This document shows, piece by piece, positions 53,059 through 58,987 of a stretch of 58,987 nt of DNA (the first letter of the stretch is position 1; each line of letters starts with the position of its first letter). A model generated the notes under the pieces. That model did not search any database and had not been told where the DNA came from. It was given only the letters and a program-made list of their open reading frames with translations. The translations under genes and the position numbers were made by a program. This DNA is from Candidatus Gastranaerophilales bacterium (GTDB taxonomy: Bacteria; Cyanobacteriota; Vampirovibrionia; Gastranaerophilales; Gastranaerophilaceae): positions 1 through 58,987 of the forward strand of contig CALUUJ010000014.1 in the NCBI GenBank assembly GCA_944323935.1, given 5' to 3'.

Positions 53059-53072
53059 AATAATTGTCGATA

Positions 53073-53149
53073 GGCTCCCATCGTCTAGAGGCCTAGGACA
53101 CATCCCTTTCACGGATGCGACAGGGGTTCAAATCCCCTTGGGAGTACCA
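53073..53149 (+). tRNA. tRNA-Glu (TTC)
   Basis: A 77-base cloverleaf. Acceptor GCTCCCA pairs with TGGGAGT, the anticodon loop CTTTCAC carries TTC, the T-arm is GGGGTTCAAATCCCC, and the encoded end is ACCA. A promoter and terminator flank it. Confidence 0.97.
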
Positions 53150-53153
53150 TTTT

Positions 53154-53176
53154 AGAGCTGAAAAGCTCTTTTTTTT
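53154..53176 (+). terminator. Intrinsic terminator after tRNA-Glu
   Basis: The stem AGAGCT/AGCTCT has a GAAA tetraloop and a T-run of eight. Confidence 0.9.
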
Positions 53177-53185
53177 GTATATTTA

Positions 53186-53223
53186 AGAAAAAATAAAATG
53201 CGGCGAGGAACTCCTCGCCGCAT
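53186..53223 (-). terminator. Intrinsic terminator after rubrerythrin
   Basis: The GC-rich 12-base-pair perfect stem ATGCGGCGAGGA/TCCTCGCCGCAT is followed by a T-rich minus-strand tail. Confidence 0.9.
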
Positions 53224-53237
53224 AATTTTAGATAATA

Positions 53238-53783
53238 CTAAAATAATCTTTTTAATAACCCTTGGAAACCTTGTCCGTGACGAGCTTCATCTTTAGCCAT
53301 TTCATGAACTGTATCATGTATTGCATCATAGCCCAGTTCTTTTGCTCTTTTAGCAATTTCCATTTTGGAAGAACAAGCACCTGATTCAGCTTCAGCTCTC
53401 ATTTCAAGATTCTTCTTAGTTGAAGAAGTAACAACTTCACCTAACAATTCAGCAAATTTAGCAGCATGTTCAGCTTCTTCAAATGCATATCTTTTAAATG
53501 CTTCAGCAACTTCAGGATATCCTTCTCTTTCAGCCTGCCTGCTCATTGCAAGATACATACCAACCTCAGTACATTCACCTGCAAAGTGATCTTTTAAACC
53601 TTGTAATACTTGTTCATCAACGCCTTTAGCAACTCCGATTACATGTTCTGTAACCCAAGTTAAACCTTGTGCTTCATCAACTTTATTAAATTTTTCAGCA
53701 CCAACTCCGCATAATGGACATTTTTCAGGTGCTTTATCTGCTTCTACTGTATATCCGCAAACACTACATACAAATTTTGACAT
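53238..53783 (-). CDS. Reverse rubrerythrin
   Basis: This 181-residue protein has the rubredoxin-like iron domain first (CSVCGYT at residues 6-12 and CPLCGVG at 22-28). A four-helix ferritin-like di-iron domain follows ([30 protein letters not shown]). In classical rubrerythrin the rubredoxin domain is at the C-terminus, so this is the reversed type. It reduces peroxide or oxygen in anaerobes. GAGG lies upstream of the ATG. It is monocistronic with a strong terminator. Confidence 0.94.
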   Translation of the reverse strand: MSKFVCSVCGYTVEADKAPEKCPLCGVGAEKFNKVDEAQGLTWVTEHVIGVAKGVDEQVLQGLKDHFAGECTEVGMYLAMSRQAEREGYPEVAEAFKRYAFEEAEHAAKFAELLGEVVTSSTKKNLEMRAEAESGACSSKMEIAKRAKELGYDAIHDTVHEMAKDEARHGQGFQGLLKRLF

Positions 53784-53872
53784 AATTTACCTCGTCTTTC
53801 CTTTTTGTCTTATAACTTTTTTATAAATCTATTATACTATATCATCATAAAAAAGAAAAGTGATAATTAATA

Positions 53873-54733
53873 TCATTTTTTACAAATTATAACTCTTTCT
53901 ATGGAATTATAATCTTTAAATATCTGAATTGAAGAAAAATTATTCTTTTGTAAAATGTCCGAAACTAAAGAAGCTTGATTAATTCCAAGTTCAAAAGCAA
54001 GATATCCATCTGGTAATAAATAGTCCTTTGCTTTTGTAACGATTTTGTCATAAAATTCAATTCCAAAACCATCTTCTGTAAATAAAGCCAATTCCGGATC
54101 ATAGTTTTTCACTTCAATCTGCAGATTTTCTTTATCTTTTAAAGGTATATATGGCGGATTAGACACTATAATGTCATATTTTTCAGTAACATTTTCAAAT
54201 AAATCAGATTTAAAGAAACTAATATTATTTAATACATTGTGGAAAAGGGCATTTCTTTTTGCCGTTTCAAGTGCTTCAGATGAGATATCAACAGCATGCG
54301 CTATTATTTGTTGATTTTCTAGAATTAATGTTAACGGAATACAGCCTGAACCTGTACCAATATCCAATATTTTAGGTTTTTCGATTTCTTTTGAAATTTC
54401 AAGAACTTTATTGACTAATAACTCTGTTTCAGGACGCGGAATCAAAGTATATTCGTCAACAAAAAAACGTCTACCATAAAAATAAGCTTGTCCAATTATT
54501 TGCTGTATTGGCCTATGAGTTTTTGTTCTTTCTTCAATTACCTTTTCAAGCTTGGTTATTTGCCACGATTCAAGTGCTTTCCCAAGCATAAAATCTTTAT
54601 ATGTAAAATTAAACAGTGTTTCCAAAGCGAAATCAACTTCTGATTTTGCCTCATCAAAAGGAAATTTATTCTTCAAATAAGTATTAATAAAAGCTTTTCT
54701 ATACATAATTTCATTGTACAACATGTCCAACAA
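53873..54733 (-). CDS. prmC: Release factor glutamine methyltransferase PrmC (HemK)
   Basis: This 286-residue protein has the N-terminal helical domain and a methyltransferase core (ILDIGTGSGCIPLTL for AdoMet, VSNPPYIPL as the catalytic NPPY). RPETELLV and FELG also match. It methylates the GGQ glutamine of RF1 and RF2. The annotated start at 54733 is TTG without a ribosome site. The in-frame ATG at 54724 (MLYNEIMYRK) is as likely. It follows the 57-residue ORF by 7 bases and ends the mscL operon. Confidence 0.95.
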   Translation of the reverse strand: MLDMLYNEIMYRKAFINTYLKNKFPFDEAKSEVDFALETLFNFTYKDFMLGKALESWQITKLEKVIEERTKTHRPIQQIIGQAYFYGRRFFVDEYTLIPRPETELLVNKVLEISKEIEKPKILDIGTGSGCIPLTLILENQQIIAHAVDISSEALETAKRNALFHNVLNNISFFKSDLFENVTEKYDIIVSNPPYIPLKDKENLQIEVKNYDPELALFTEDGFGIEFYDKIVTKAKDYLLPDGYLAFELGINQASLVSDILQKNNFSSIQIFKDYNSIERVIICKK

Positions 54734-54740
54734 AATATAA

Positions 54741-54914
54741 TTATCTAAATAAATCTTTAAACTTAAATTTACCTTTTTTATTATTTAAATTAAGAAATAA
54801 CATTTTTTGAATAATTGGATTTGTTTGAAAACTCAAATTATGAGCTTTTTCTTTAACCTGCTCATCATTTTGTTTAACATCGATATTAATTTTTAATATT
54901 TTATCTTCGCTCAT
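54741..54914 (-). CDS. Small 57-residue protein upstream of prmC
   Basis: The frame MSEDKILKINIDVKQ...KFKDLFR fits neatly between mscL (44 bases upstream) and prmC (7 bases downstream) on the same strand. It is hydrophilic, with an early beta-strand-like KILKINIDV and a helix, and no signal peptide. The ribosome site is weak. Continuous frame, plausible composition and operon position support a real gene. No family is recognised. Confidence 0.55.
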   Translation of the reverse strand: MSEDKILKINIDVKQNDEQVKEKAHNLSFQTNPIIQKMLFLNLNNKKGKFKFKDLFR

Positions 54915-54957
54915 ATTTAATATAAAAATAAATTTCTACAAGAATTGCTATTTAAAA

Positions 54958-55428
54958 TTATAATTCAGAAGTACAATTTGGACATCTTTTAGCATTAATA
55001 TTTATTATTGAACAGCAGAAAGGACATTCTTTAGTTACAACTTCAAGAGCCACACAAGTTTCTTCTTTTTTTTCTGCTTTAAGTTTATTTATTATTTTTA
55101 CAAGCAAAAACACAGCAAACGAAACTATTAAAAAGCTAATCAACGTATTTATAAAAAGTCCATAATTAATTGTAACCAAACCCGCCTCATTAGCCTCAGC
55201 AAGAGTCTGATATTTCTTTACCGAAGGAGTAATAGATAGATACAAATTTGAAAAATCAACTTTACCAAGTATAAATCCAATAGGAGGCATAATTATATCT
55301 TTAACTAAAGAATTAACAATTGGAGAGAAAGCCCCGCCTATAATTATACCGACAGCCATATCAATAACACTGCCTTTAATTGCAAACTCTTTGAATTCCT
55401 TAATAAAACTTTCAAACATACTTTTCAT
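54958..55428 (-). CDS. mscL: Large-conductance mechanosensitive channel MscL with zinc-ribbon tail
   Basis: Residues 1-~118 are Msc[24 protein letters not shown] (TM1), [16 protein letters not shown], and [29 protein letters not shown] (TM2). It opens under membrane tension to release solutes. The C-terminal ~30 residues contain CPFC and CPNC pairs, a small zinc-ribbon in place of the usual short helical bundle. It begins 3 bases after the SFG gene ends, so the two are in one operon. Confidence 0.93.
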   Translation of the reverse strand: MKSMFESFIKEFKEFAIKGSVIDMAVGIIIGGAFSPIVNSLVKDIIMPPIGFILGKVDFSNLYLSITPSVKKYQTLAEANEAGLVTINYGLFINTLISFLIVSFAVFLLVKIINKLKAEKKEETCVALEVVTKECPFCCSIININAKRCPNCTSEL

Positions 55429-55431
55429 TAA

Positions 55432-55779
55432 CTATACTTTAAAAATTTTATCAACAACTGCACTTACAGACATTTTATCAACATGCAAATAAAAACTTAA
55501 GTTTGATAAAATACCATCTAATGTATCCCAACCAGATTGTCTTGTTTTTACTTTTTCTACATCTTTACCGGTAATATATATTTCAACTTTATTACCCTGT
55601 TGAGCAGACTGAGCCATTAAGCCAGAAGAAGAAGCATGTCTATAATGGTCTGTAACATCTTTCATTATCACATTACCCATTTTTGCCTGCGGACGCAACC
55701 TATTATTAATCTTGTTTATTTTACTATGCTTTCCAGATACAGCTACTACACTTCCAAAAGATACACCATTTACTGACAC
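55432..55779 (-). CDS. SFG-motif protein, 115 residues, unknown
   Basis: It starts MSVNGVSFGSVVAV and continues with basic, helical sequence, then GLMAQSAQQGNKVEIYITGKDV, which parallels the protein at 15647-16099. A C-terminal helix ends in VDKIFKV. There is no signal peptide. It is the first gene of the operon with mscL, the 57-residue ORF and prmC. Its role is unknown, and the pairing with mscL may be only positional. Confidence 0.7.
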   Translation of the reverse strand: MSVNGVSFGSVVAVSGKHSKINKINNRLRPQAKMGNVIMKDVTDHYRHASSSGLMAQSAQQGNKVEIYITGKDVEKVKTRQSGWDTLDGILSNLSFYLHVDKMSVSAVVDKIFKV

Positions 55780-56049
55780 TTAAAATTCCTCTTACATAGT
55801 GAAACACAATTATAATATCGCATAAACATAAATAAAATTGCCAGTTTGTAAAGCGGATTATTTATAAATGTTAAGTAAAAAGCAGATAAAGAAACCTGTC
55901 TTGCTCTTGCTCGCATTCAATTATTATAAAATAAAAAGTCTTCCAATAGCAATTTATATACCATTTTGATTGATATAATGAAAAACTCGACTTTTGTATA
56001 CCACAATATAAGAATAGTATTAGGGCGAGAATACATTTAACTATATTTA

Positions 56050-56355
56050 TTACCACTCTCTAAATGCAAACCATATCATCTCAATAAATATAAAATATAA
56101 TATAGACAATATTATAATTATAATGTTGACTATTTTAATAAATTTTTGACCAATATTATTTTTAAATTTATCTTTAAAAAAAAGAATAAGTAAAAATATT
56201 AAAGTCGGAATATATAAATCATAATACGTTTGAATATCATCAATTATATTCTGTTTAAAACTGTAATATTCTATATTATCAACCTTATTCATCAGAAACT
56301 GTACAGTTATTATAATTCCTATTAAAAAAGAAAATATGACAGGATATTTATACAT
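56050..56355 (-). CDS. Small membrane protein, unknown
   Basis: This 101-residue protein has three hydrophobic segments (about residues 5-20, 47-60 and 72-94) separated by short charged loops. AAGG precedes the ATG at a proper distance, which supports it as real in this AT-rich DNA. It ends at 56050 in a 270-base region (55780-56049) where I see only a stray TGATATAAT box (about 55972-55980) and no other gene. No family is recognised. Confidence 0.5.
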   Translation of the reverse strand: MYKYPVIFSFLIGIIITVQFLMNKVDNIEYYSFKQNIIDDIQTYYDLYIPTLIFLLILFFKDKFKNNIGQKFIKIVNIIIIILSILYFIFIEMIWFAFREW

Positions 56356-56478
56356 TATTTAACCTTAGTTCCTATTTTTACATTTTTAGGTATTATAACA
56401 TTATAGCATTTCAAGAGAGAAGTATGAAACTATGCAAAGTATTGATGATATTGTATTAATTTAAAAGAAAGGAATATT

Positions 56479-57138
56479 ATGAATTCGTGCGCTTTTGTTC
56501 CTAGTTTTTTAATTGGGGTTTTAACTGGGATTTTGGGTAATCTTTCGTATCAATTTTTTATAAATGTAGGAATTAATCGAAGAAATATTTATTACAATCT
56601 TGAAATTATTTTAGATTTAATACGACAATTTGAAAATAGCATTGAATTTAACAATTACGAATTAGCAATGACCCAAATAGATAGGATAATAGATAAATTA
56701 GGTATAGTATATGAAAATGTGCAAAGTTATACTTTCTTTTTCTCTAAAAAGAATAAAAAGTTGTTTTTGACACTTCTATATAACTTGCAATACTTTTGTC
56801 AGATTATGAAAAATTTGGGTGTCGGAGCAGATAATCTAGAGGATGAGAGAATAGCTGTATGCAAAAATATTAGAAGCAAATACTTGTTTAAAATAAATAA
56901 TTCAAACCAAAGCCATATATTGTTTTCAATGAAATTAGCACAAAGAATTAATATCGGAACATCTTTAAAGGAATTTTTACAAAGAGAAAATTGCACTCCT
57001 GAAAATGCCAAAATGATAGTCTATCGAAATATATTTGGTTATCCTAAACTAAGTAAATATGAAATGCCTTATGGTATTTTTACCAAAAATGAATTTGAAA
57101 AATACATTACTCAACTTTGTACAGAAACACCAAAATAG
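56479..57138 (+). CDS. Unknown protein with N-terminal membrane helix
   Basis: This 219-residue protein has one hydrophobic helix (about residues 5-28) and a long helical cytoplasmic part. It includes YNLEIILDLIRQFENSIEFNNYELAMTQIDRII and a C-terminal TPENAKMIVYRNIFGYPKLSKYEMPYGIF. AAAGAAAGGA precedes the ATG. No catalytic motif is visible. It shares the accessory patch between tRNA-Leu and the mscL operon with the RhuM-family gene. Confidence 0.65.
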   Translation: MNSCAFVPSFLIGVLTGILGNLSYQFFINVGINRRNIYYNLEIILDLIRQFENSIEFNNYELAMTQIDRIIDKLGIVYENVQSYTFFFSKKNKKLFLTLLYNLQYFCQIMKNLGVGADNLEDERIAVCKNIRSKYLFKINNSNQSHILFSMKLAQRINIGTSLKEFLQRENCTPENAKMIVYRNIFGYPKLSKYEMPYGIFTKNEFEKYITQLCTETPK

Positions 57139-57140
57139 AC

Positions 57141-57180
57141 ACTTATAAACTAGTTTGTAAGTTAGGCATATTTGCCTAAC
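57141..57180. repeat. Two tandem inverted repeats
   Basis: ACTTATAAACT/AGTTTGTAAGT (57141-57162, one mismatch) and the perfect stem GTTAGGCA/TGCCTAAC with a TATT loop (57161-57180) follow the stop codon of the upstream gene. There is no T-run, so a terminator is unlikely. Confidence 0.6.
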
Positions 57181-57292
57181 AAATGTAATAATATATTGCA
57201 AATGGGTTTTATGAATAACCTTTGTTTCGAACTAGTTTTGCTGATAAAACAATCTACTATAGAATATTATAATATGTAAATGATATTAAATA

Positions 57293-57301
57293 GGGGGGGG
57301 G
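57293..57301. repeat. Homopolymeric G9 tract
   Basis: Nine consecutive Gs in AT-rich DNA, nine bases past the RhuM-family stop codon. Such tracts are prone to slippage. Confidence 0.8.
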
Positions 57302-57310
57302 AGATATAAA

Positions 57311-58282
57311 TTAATCGGATTCTTTTTGAATTATTTTTTTGATAGCTTTGTCAAAATCAGATTCTAACGAAGCAAGTTCTCTTTGTCTGTATATTTCAAA
57401 TTCCTTTTCTGCTTTTTCTACTGCTTGCTTGTGAGAAACTTTACCTTTGCCAGTCAATAGTTCTCTTCTACTTCCTAATAACTGTCTATCAAGTTCTGCA
57501 ATCCATTCTTCCATAGTCATTGCTTTTTCTTCAAGTGCTTGCAATTCAGCGAAATCAAGAAATTGCGAAACTAACAAGTTCAATATTTGCAATTCCTTTT
57601 CAGAAAGGTAATTTTTAGCAATTTTCACATCATCTTTAGTTGGGTAGTTACCTTTAAAATTAGTCATTCCAATATAAGGTTTTTCGTTATCAACTCTTTC
57701 ATATATAACTTCAGCTGCTGTATGTTTATGTGCTGCGTAGTGCATTTTATTTTGAACCGTTGCAAAAAAATGTCTAGTTATTTCAGCTTTTGGGTCATAA
57801 TCTATAGAAGTTGCATAAATATCCGTAACCTGCTGATATAAATTTCTTTCAGAACTACGAATATCACGAACTCTTTGTAAAAGTTCTTTAAAATAGCGAG
57901 AACCATTTCCTTTAAGACGCTCGTCATCAATCACAAACCCTTTTCTTATGTACTCATTAAGTCTTTGAGTTGCCCATTGTCTAAATTGTGTTCCTCTTAA
58001 AGACTTAACTCTGTATCCAACAGAAATAATAACGTCCAAATTGTAGTAATTAGTAGGTTTTGTAGAAAAATCGGAAATTCCGATTTTTCTTTTTGAAGAA
58101 CTTTCTTCCAGTTCACCTTCTGCATAGATATTCAAAATATGCTCATTGATTGTAGAACGAGACTTGTCAAACAATTTAGCCATATCATCAATAGTAAGCC
58201 AAACTGTTTCATCCTGAAAATGCACATCTACAGAAACTTTATTGTCATTAGTTTGAAATATTACAATATGATTATCTTGCAT
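57311..58282 (-). CDS. rhuM: RhuM-family protein (Fic/virulence-associated type)
   Basis: This 323-residue protein fits the RhuM family: an N-terminal VWLTIDDMAKLFDKSRSTINEHI helix-turn-helix-like segment, then YYNLDVIISVGYRVKSLRGTQFRQWAT and RLNEYIRKGFVIDD. The family is abundant in accessory regions, first seen in a Salmonella island. Its function is unclear. No ribosome site is present; TACAAT lies six bases before the ATG, so the mRNA may be leaderless. It is separated from tRNA-Leu by a terminator. Confidence 0.85.
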   Translation of the reverse strand: MQDNHIVIFQTNDNKVSVDVHFQDETVWLTIDDMAKLFDKSRSTINEHILNIYAEGELEESSSKRKIGISDFSTKPTNYYNLDVIISVGYRVKSLRGTQFRQWATQRLNEYIRKGFVIDDERLKGNGSRYFKELLQRVRDIRSSERNLYQQVTDIYATSIDYDPKAEITRHFFATVQNKMHYAAHKHTAAEVIYERVDNEKPYIGMTNFKGNYPTKDDVKIAKNYLSEKELQILNLLVSQFLDFAELQALEEKAMTMEEWIAELDRQLLGSRRELLTGKGKVSHKQAVEKAEKEFEIYRQRELASLESDFDKAIKKIIQKESD

Positions 58283-58362
58283 AATGTAATTGTAACATAA
58301 ATAAAATTAAATCATCCGCAACCCGCAAAAACGGATTTAAGCCCTCTCCAATCAAGCATATT

Positions 58363-58395
58363 AAAAAAGGGATAACATTAGTTATCTCCTTTTTT
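58363..58395 (-). terminator. Intrinsic terminator after tRNA-Leu
   Basis: The stem AAAAAAGG-GATAAC pairs with GTTATC-T-CCTTTTTT (one bulge) around an ATTA loop, starting three bases past the tRNA. Confidence 0.85.
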
Positions 58396-58398
58396 AAT

Positions 58399-58480
58399 TG
58401 TCGATGGCGGGACTTGAACCCGCAAGGATTGCTCCACACGCCCCTCAAACGTGCGCGTATACCAATTCCGCCACATCGAC
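58399..58480 (-). tRNA. tRNA-Leu (GAG)
   Basis: An 82-base class II tRNA with acceptor GTCGATG/CATCGAC. The anticodon stem CACGT/GCGTG encloses loop TTGAGGG (GAG), a short variable arm is present, and the T-arm is GCGGGTTCAAGTCCCGC. CCA is not encoded, unlike the other two tRNAs here. Confidence 0.96.
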
Positions 58481-58619
58481 ATATTCGCTTAATTTTATTC
58501 TTATATAATGTACAAAGTAAATCTAGAAATAATTATCAGCTCAACAGCTTATTTCTATATTATGATGTTTTGCTTTTTTTTTCAATATCAAATAAAATAA
58601 AATAGCGAAGAAGGTTTTT

Positions 58620-58987
58620 ATGAACTATATTTGGTATTTTCTAATTGTTATTTCAATAATATTCGGAGCTGTTAACGGCAAATTAAATGACGTAGCCAAT
58701 GCTATTTTCTCCGGCACTGAATTAGCTGTAAAAATTATACTTACACTCCTCGGCATAATGACTTTTTGGCTCGGCATAATGAAAATTGCTGAAAAATCAG
58801 GCATTGTTGAATTTTTATCCAAAATTTTAAATCCGATAGCTCAAAAAATTTTTCCTGAAATTCCAAAAGATAGCCCAATAATTGGAGATGTAGCAATGAA
58901 CTTCTCGGCGAATGCTTTAGGTTTAGCTAATGCCGCAACTCCAATAGGAATAAAAGCAATTGAAGGTATGCAAGAATTAAACAAAGA
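58620..58987 (+). CDS. spmA: SpmA-like nucleoside-recognition membrane protein, 3' end cut by window edge
   Basis: The frame begins with ATG at 58620 behind AGAAGG and runs off the right edge (122 codons seen). It has an N-terminal membrane helix, IWYFLIVISIIFGAVNGK, then VKIILTLLGIMTFWLGIMKIAEKSG and NFSANALGLANAATPIGIKA. The last is the signature of the SpmA/nucleoside-gate domain. These proteins occur beyond spore formers and may act in transport or envelope maturation. A spmB partner would be expected to follow outside the window. Confidence 0.9.
   Translation, partial: MNYIWYFLIVISIIFGAVNGKLNDVANAIFSGTELAVKIILTLLGIMTFWLGIMKIAEKSGIVEFLSKILNPIAQKIFPEIPKDSPIIGDVAMNFSANALGLANAATPIGIKAIEGMQELNK

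Noticed and set aside
55972..55980. TGATATAAT box as promoter of a small RNA
   Set aside because: No terminator, structured RNA or convincing ORF follows on the plus strand before the convergent gene.
55871..56056. 61-codon minus-strand frame
   Set aside because: No ribosome site, no family, and composition typical of noncoding AT-rich DNA; it also overlaps the better-supported frame at 56050.
57161..57180. Terminator for the gene ending at 57138
   Set aside because: The perfect stem has no T-run after it on the plus strand.

Overview
The window is AT-rich chromosomal DNA from a Gram-negative-type bacterium. My best guess is an uncultured gut relative of the Cyanobacteria (Vampirovibrionophyceae/Melainabacteria, order Gastranaerophilales). 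The guess rests on four things. There is a cyanobacterial-style complete minC-minD-minE cluster. ClpC occurs together with an ExbB/ExbD/TonB system and meso-DAP-type MurE, so this is a double-membrane cell with a Clp set typical of cyanobacteria. There is a prepilin with the TLSEALITLAIIGVLAA style of N-terminus. Several small lineage-type proteins carry an N-terminal (V/I)SFG motif. The assignment is an inference; no rRNA gene is present to confirm it.

Layout. 1-7370 is an integrated mobile element abutting an initiator tRNA. It holds a type III-like DNA methyltransferase cut by the window edge, a catalytic-core-only tyrosine recombinase, a small GGRKKGTPNKKT protein, a phage-type replication protein with simple-sequence repeats, an excisionase, a palindrome-rich divergent control region, an XRE repressor, a full-length integrase, and then a three-gene cassette (TIGR04255-type protein plus two unknowns) between the integrase and tRNA-fMet. 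7507-9080 holds lineage-specific unknowns. 9099-11525 is minC-minD-minE. 11804-19465 holds an exported HExxH protein, a ribbon-helix-helix protein, alaS, an SFG protein, a BadF/HgdC-like ATPase with an unusual partner, and a Nudix-HAD-ispF operon. 19473-23747 is a TonB-ExbB-ExbD-ExbD energy-transduction cluster preceded by two related exported proteins.

23871-34545 holds a BioD-like protein, a class A PBP, a YkgJ-type cysteine-cluster protein, a TPR-GT41 (OGT/SPINDLY-like) glycosyltransferase, gpsA, and a shortened division/cell-wall cluster rsmH-ftsL-like-ftsI-murE. 34710-44904 is housekeeping: rpmE, thyX-prfA, a pilin-like protein, MTA phosphorylase, YggT, BioY, RimI, HemW, TatD and TlyA, interleaved with unknown proteins. 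44906-53009 has an XRE regulator, two TPR proteins, clpC, a possible leader-peptide/hairpin element before a small membrane protein, lipA, a VOC protein, an ECF sigma/anti-sigma pair and a short ThiE-like protein. 53030-58987 has tRNA-Glu, reverse rubrerythrin, an operon of SFG protein-mscL-57-aa ORF-prmC, a small accessory patch with a RhuM-family gene next to tRNA-Leu(GAG), and the start of a spmA-like gene that runs off the right edge.

How it works together. The backbone covers septum placement (Min), septal and lateral wall synthesis (RsmH, FtsL, FtsI, MurE, PBP1A), translation (AlaS, RF1, PrmC, L31, TlyA, RimI), isoprenoid, lipoate and biotin-related steps (IspF, LipA, BioD, BioY), oxygen and peroxide defence (rubrerythrin), proteolysis (ClpC) and TonB-driven outer-membrane uptake. 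Transcription units are mostly short and separated by clear intrinsic terminators. A recurrent promoter shape, (TGN)TATAAT followed six or seven bases later by ATG, suggests that several genes here are translated from leaderless mRNAs. The most promising uncharacterised systems are the TIGR04255-type cassette in the element, the BadF-like ATPase/FWG-repeat pair, and the SFG protein family.
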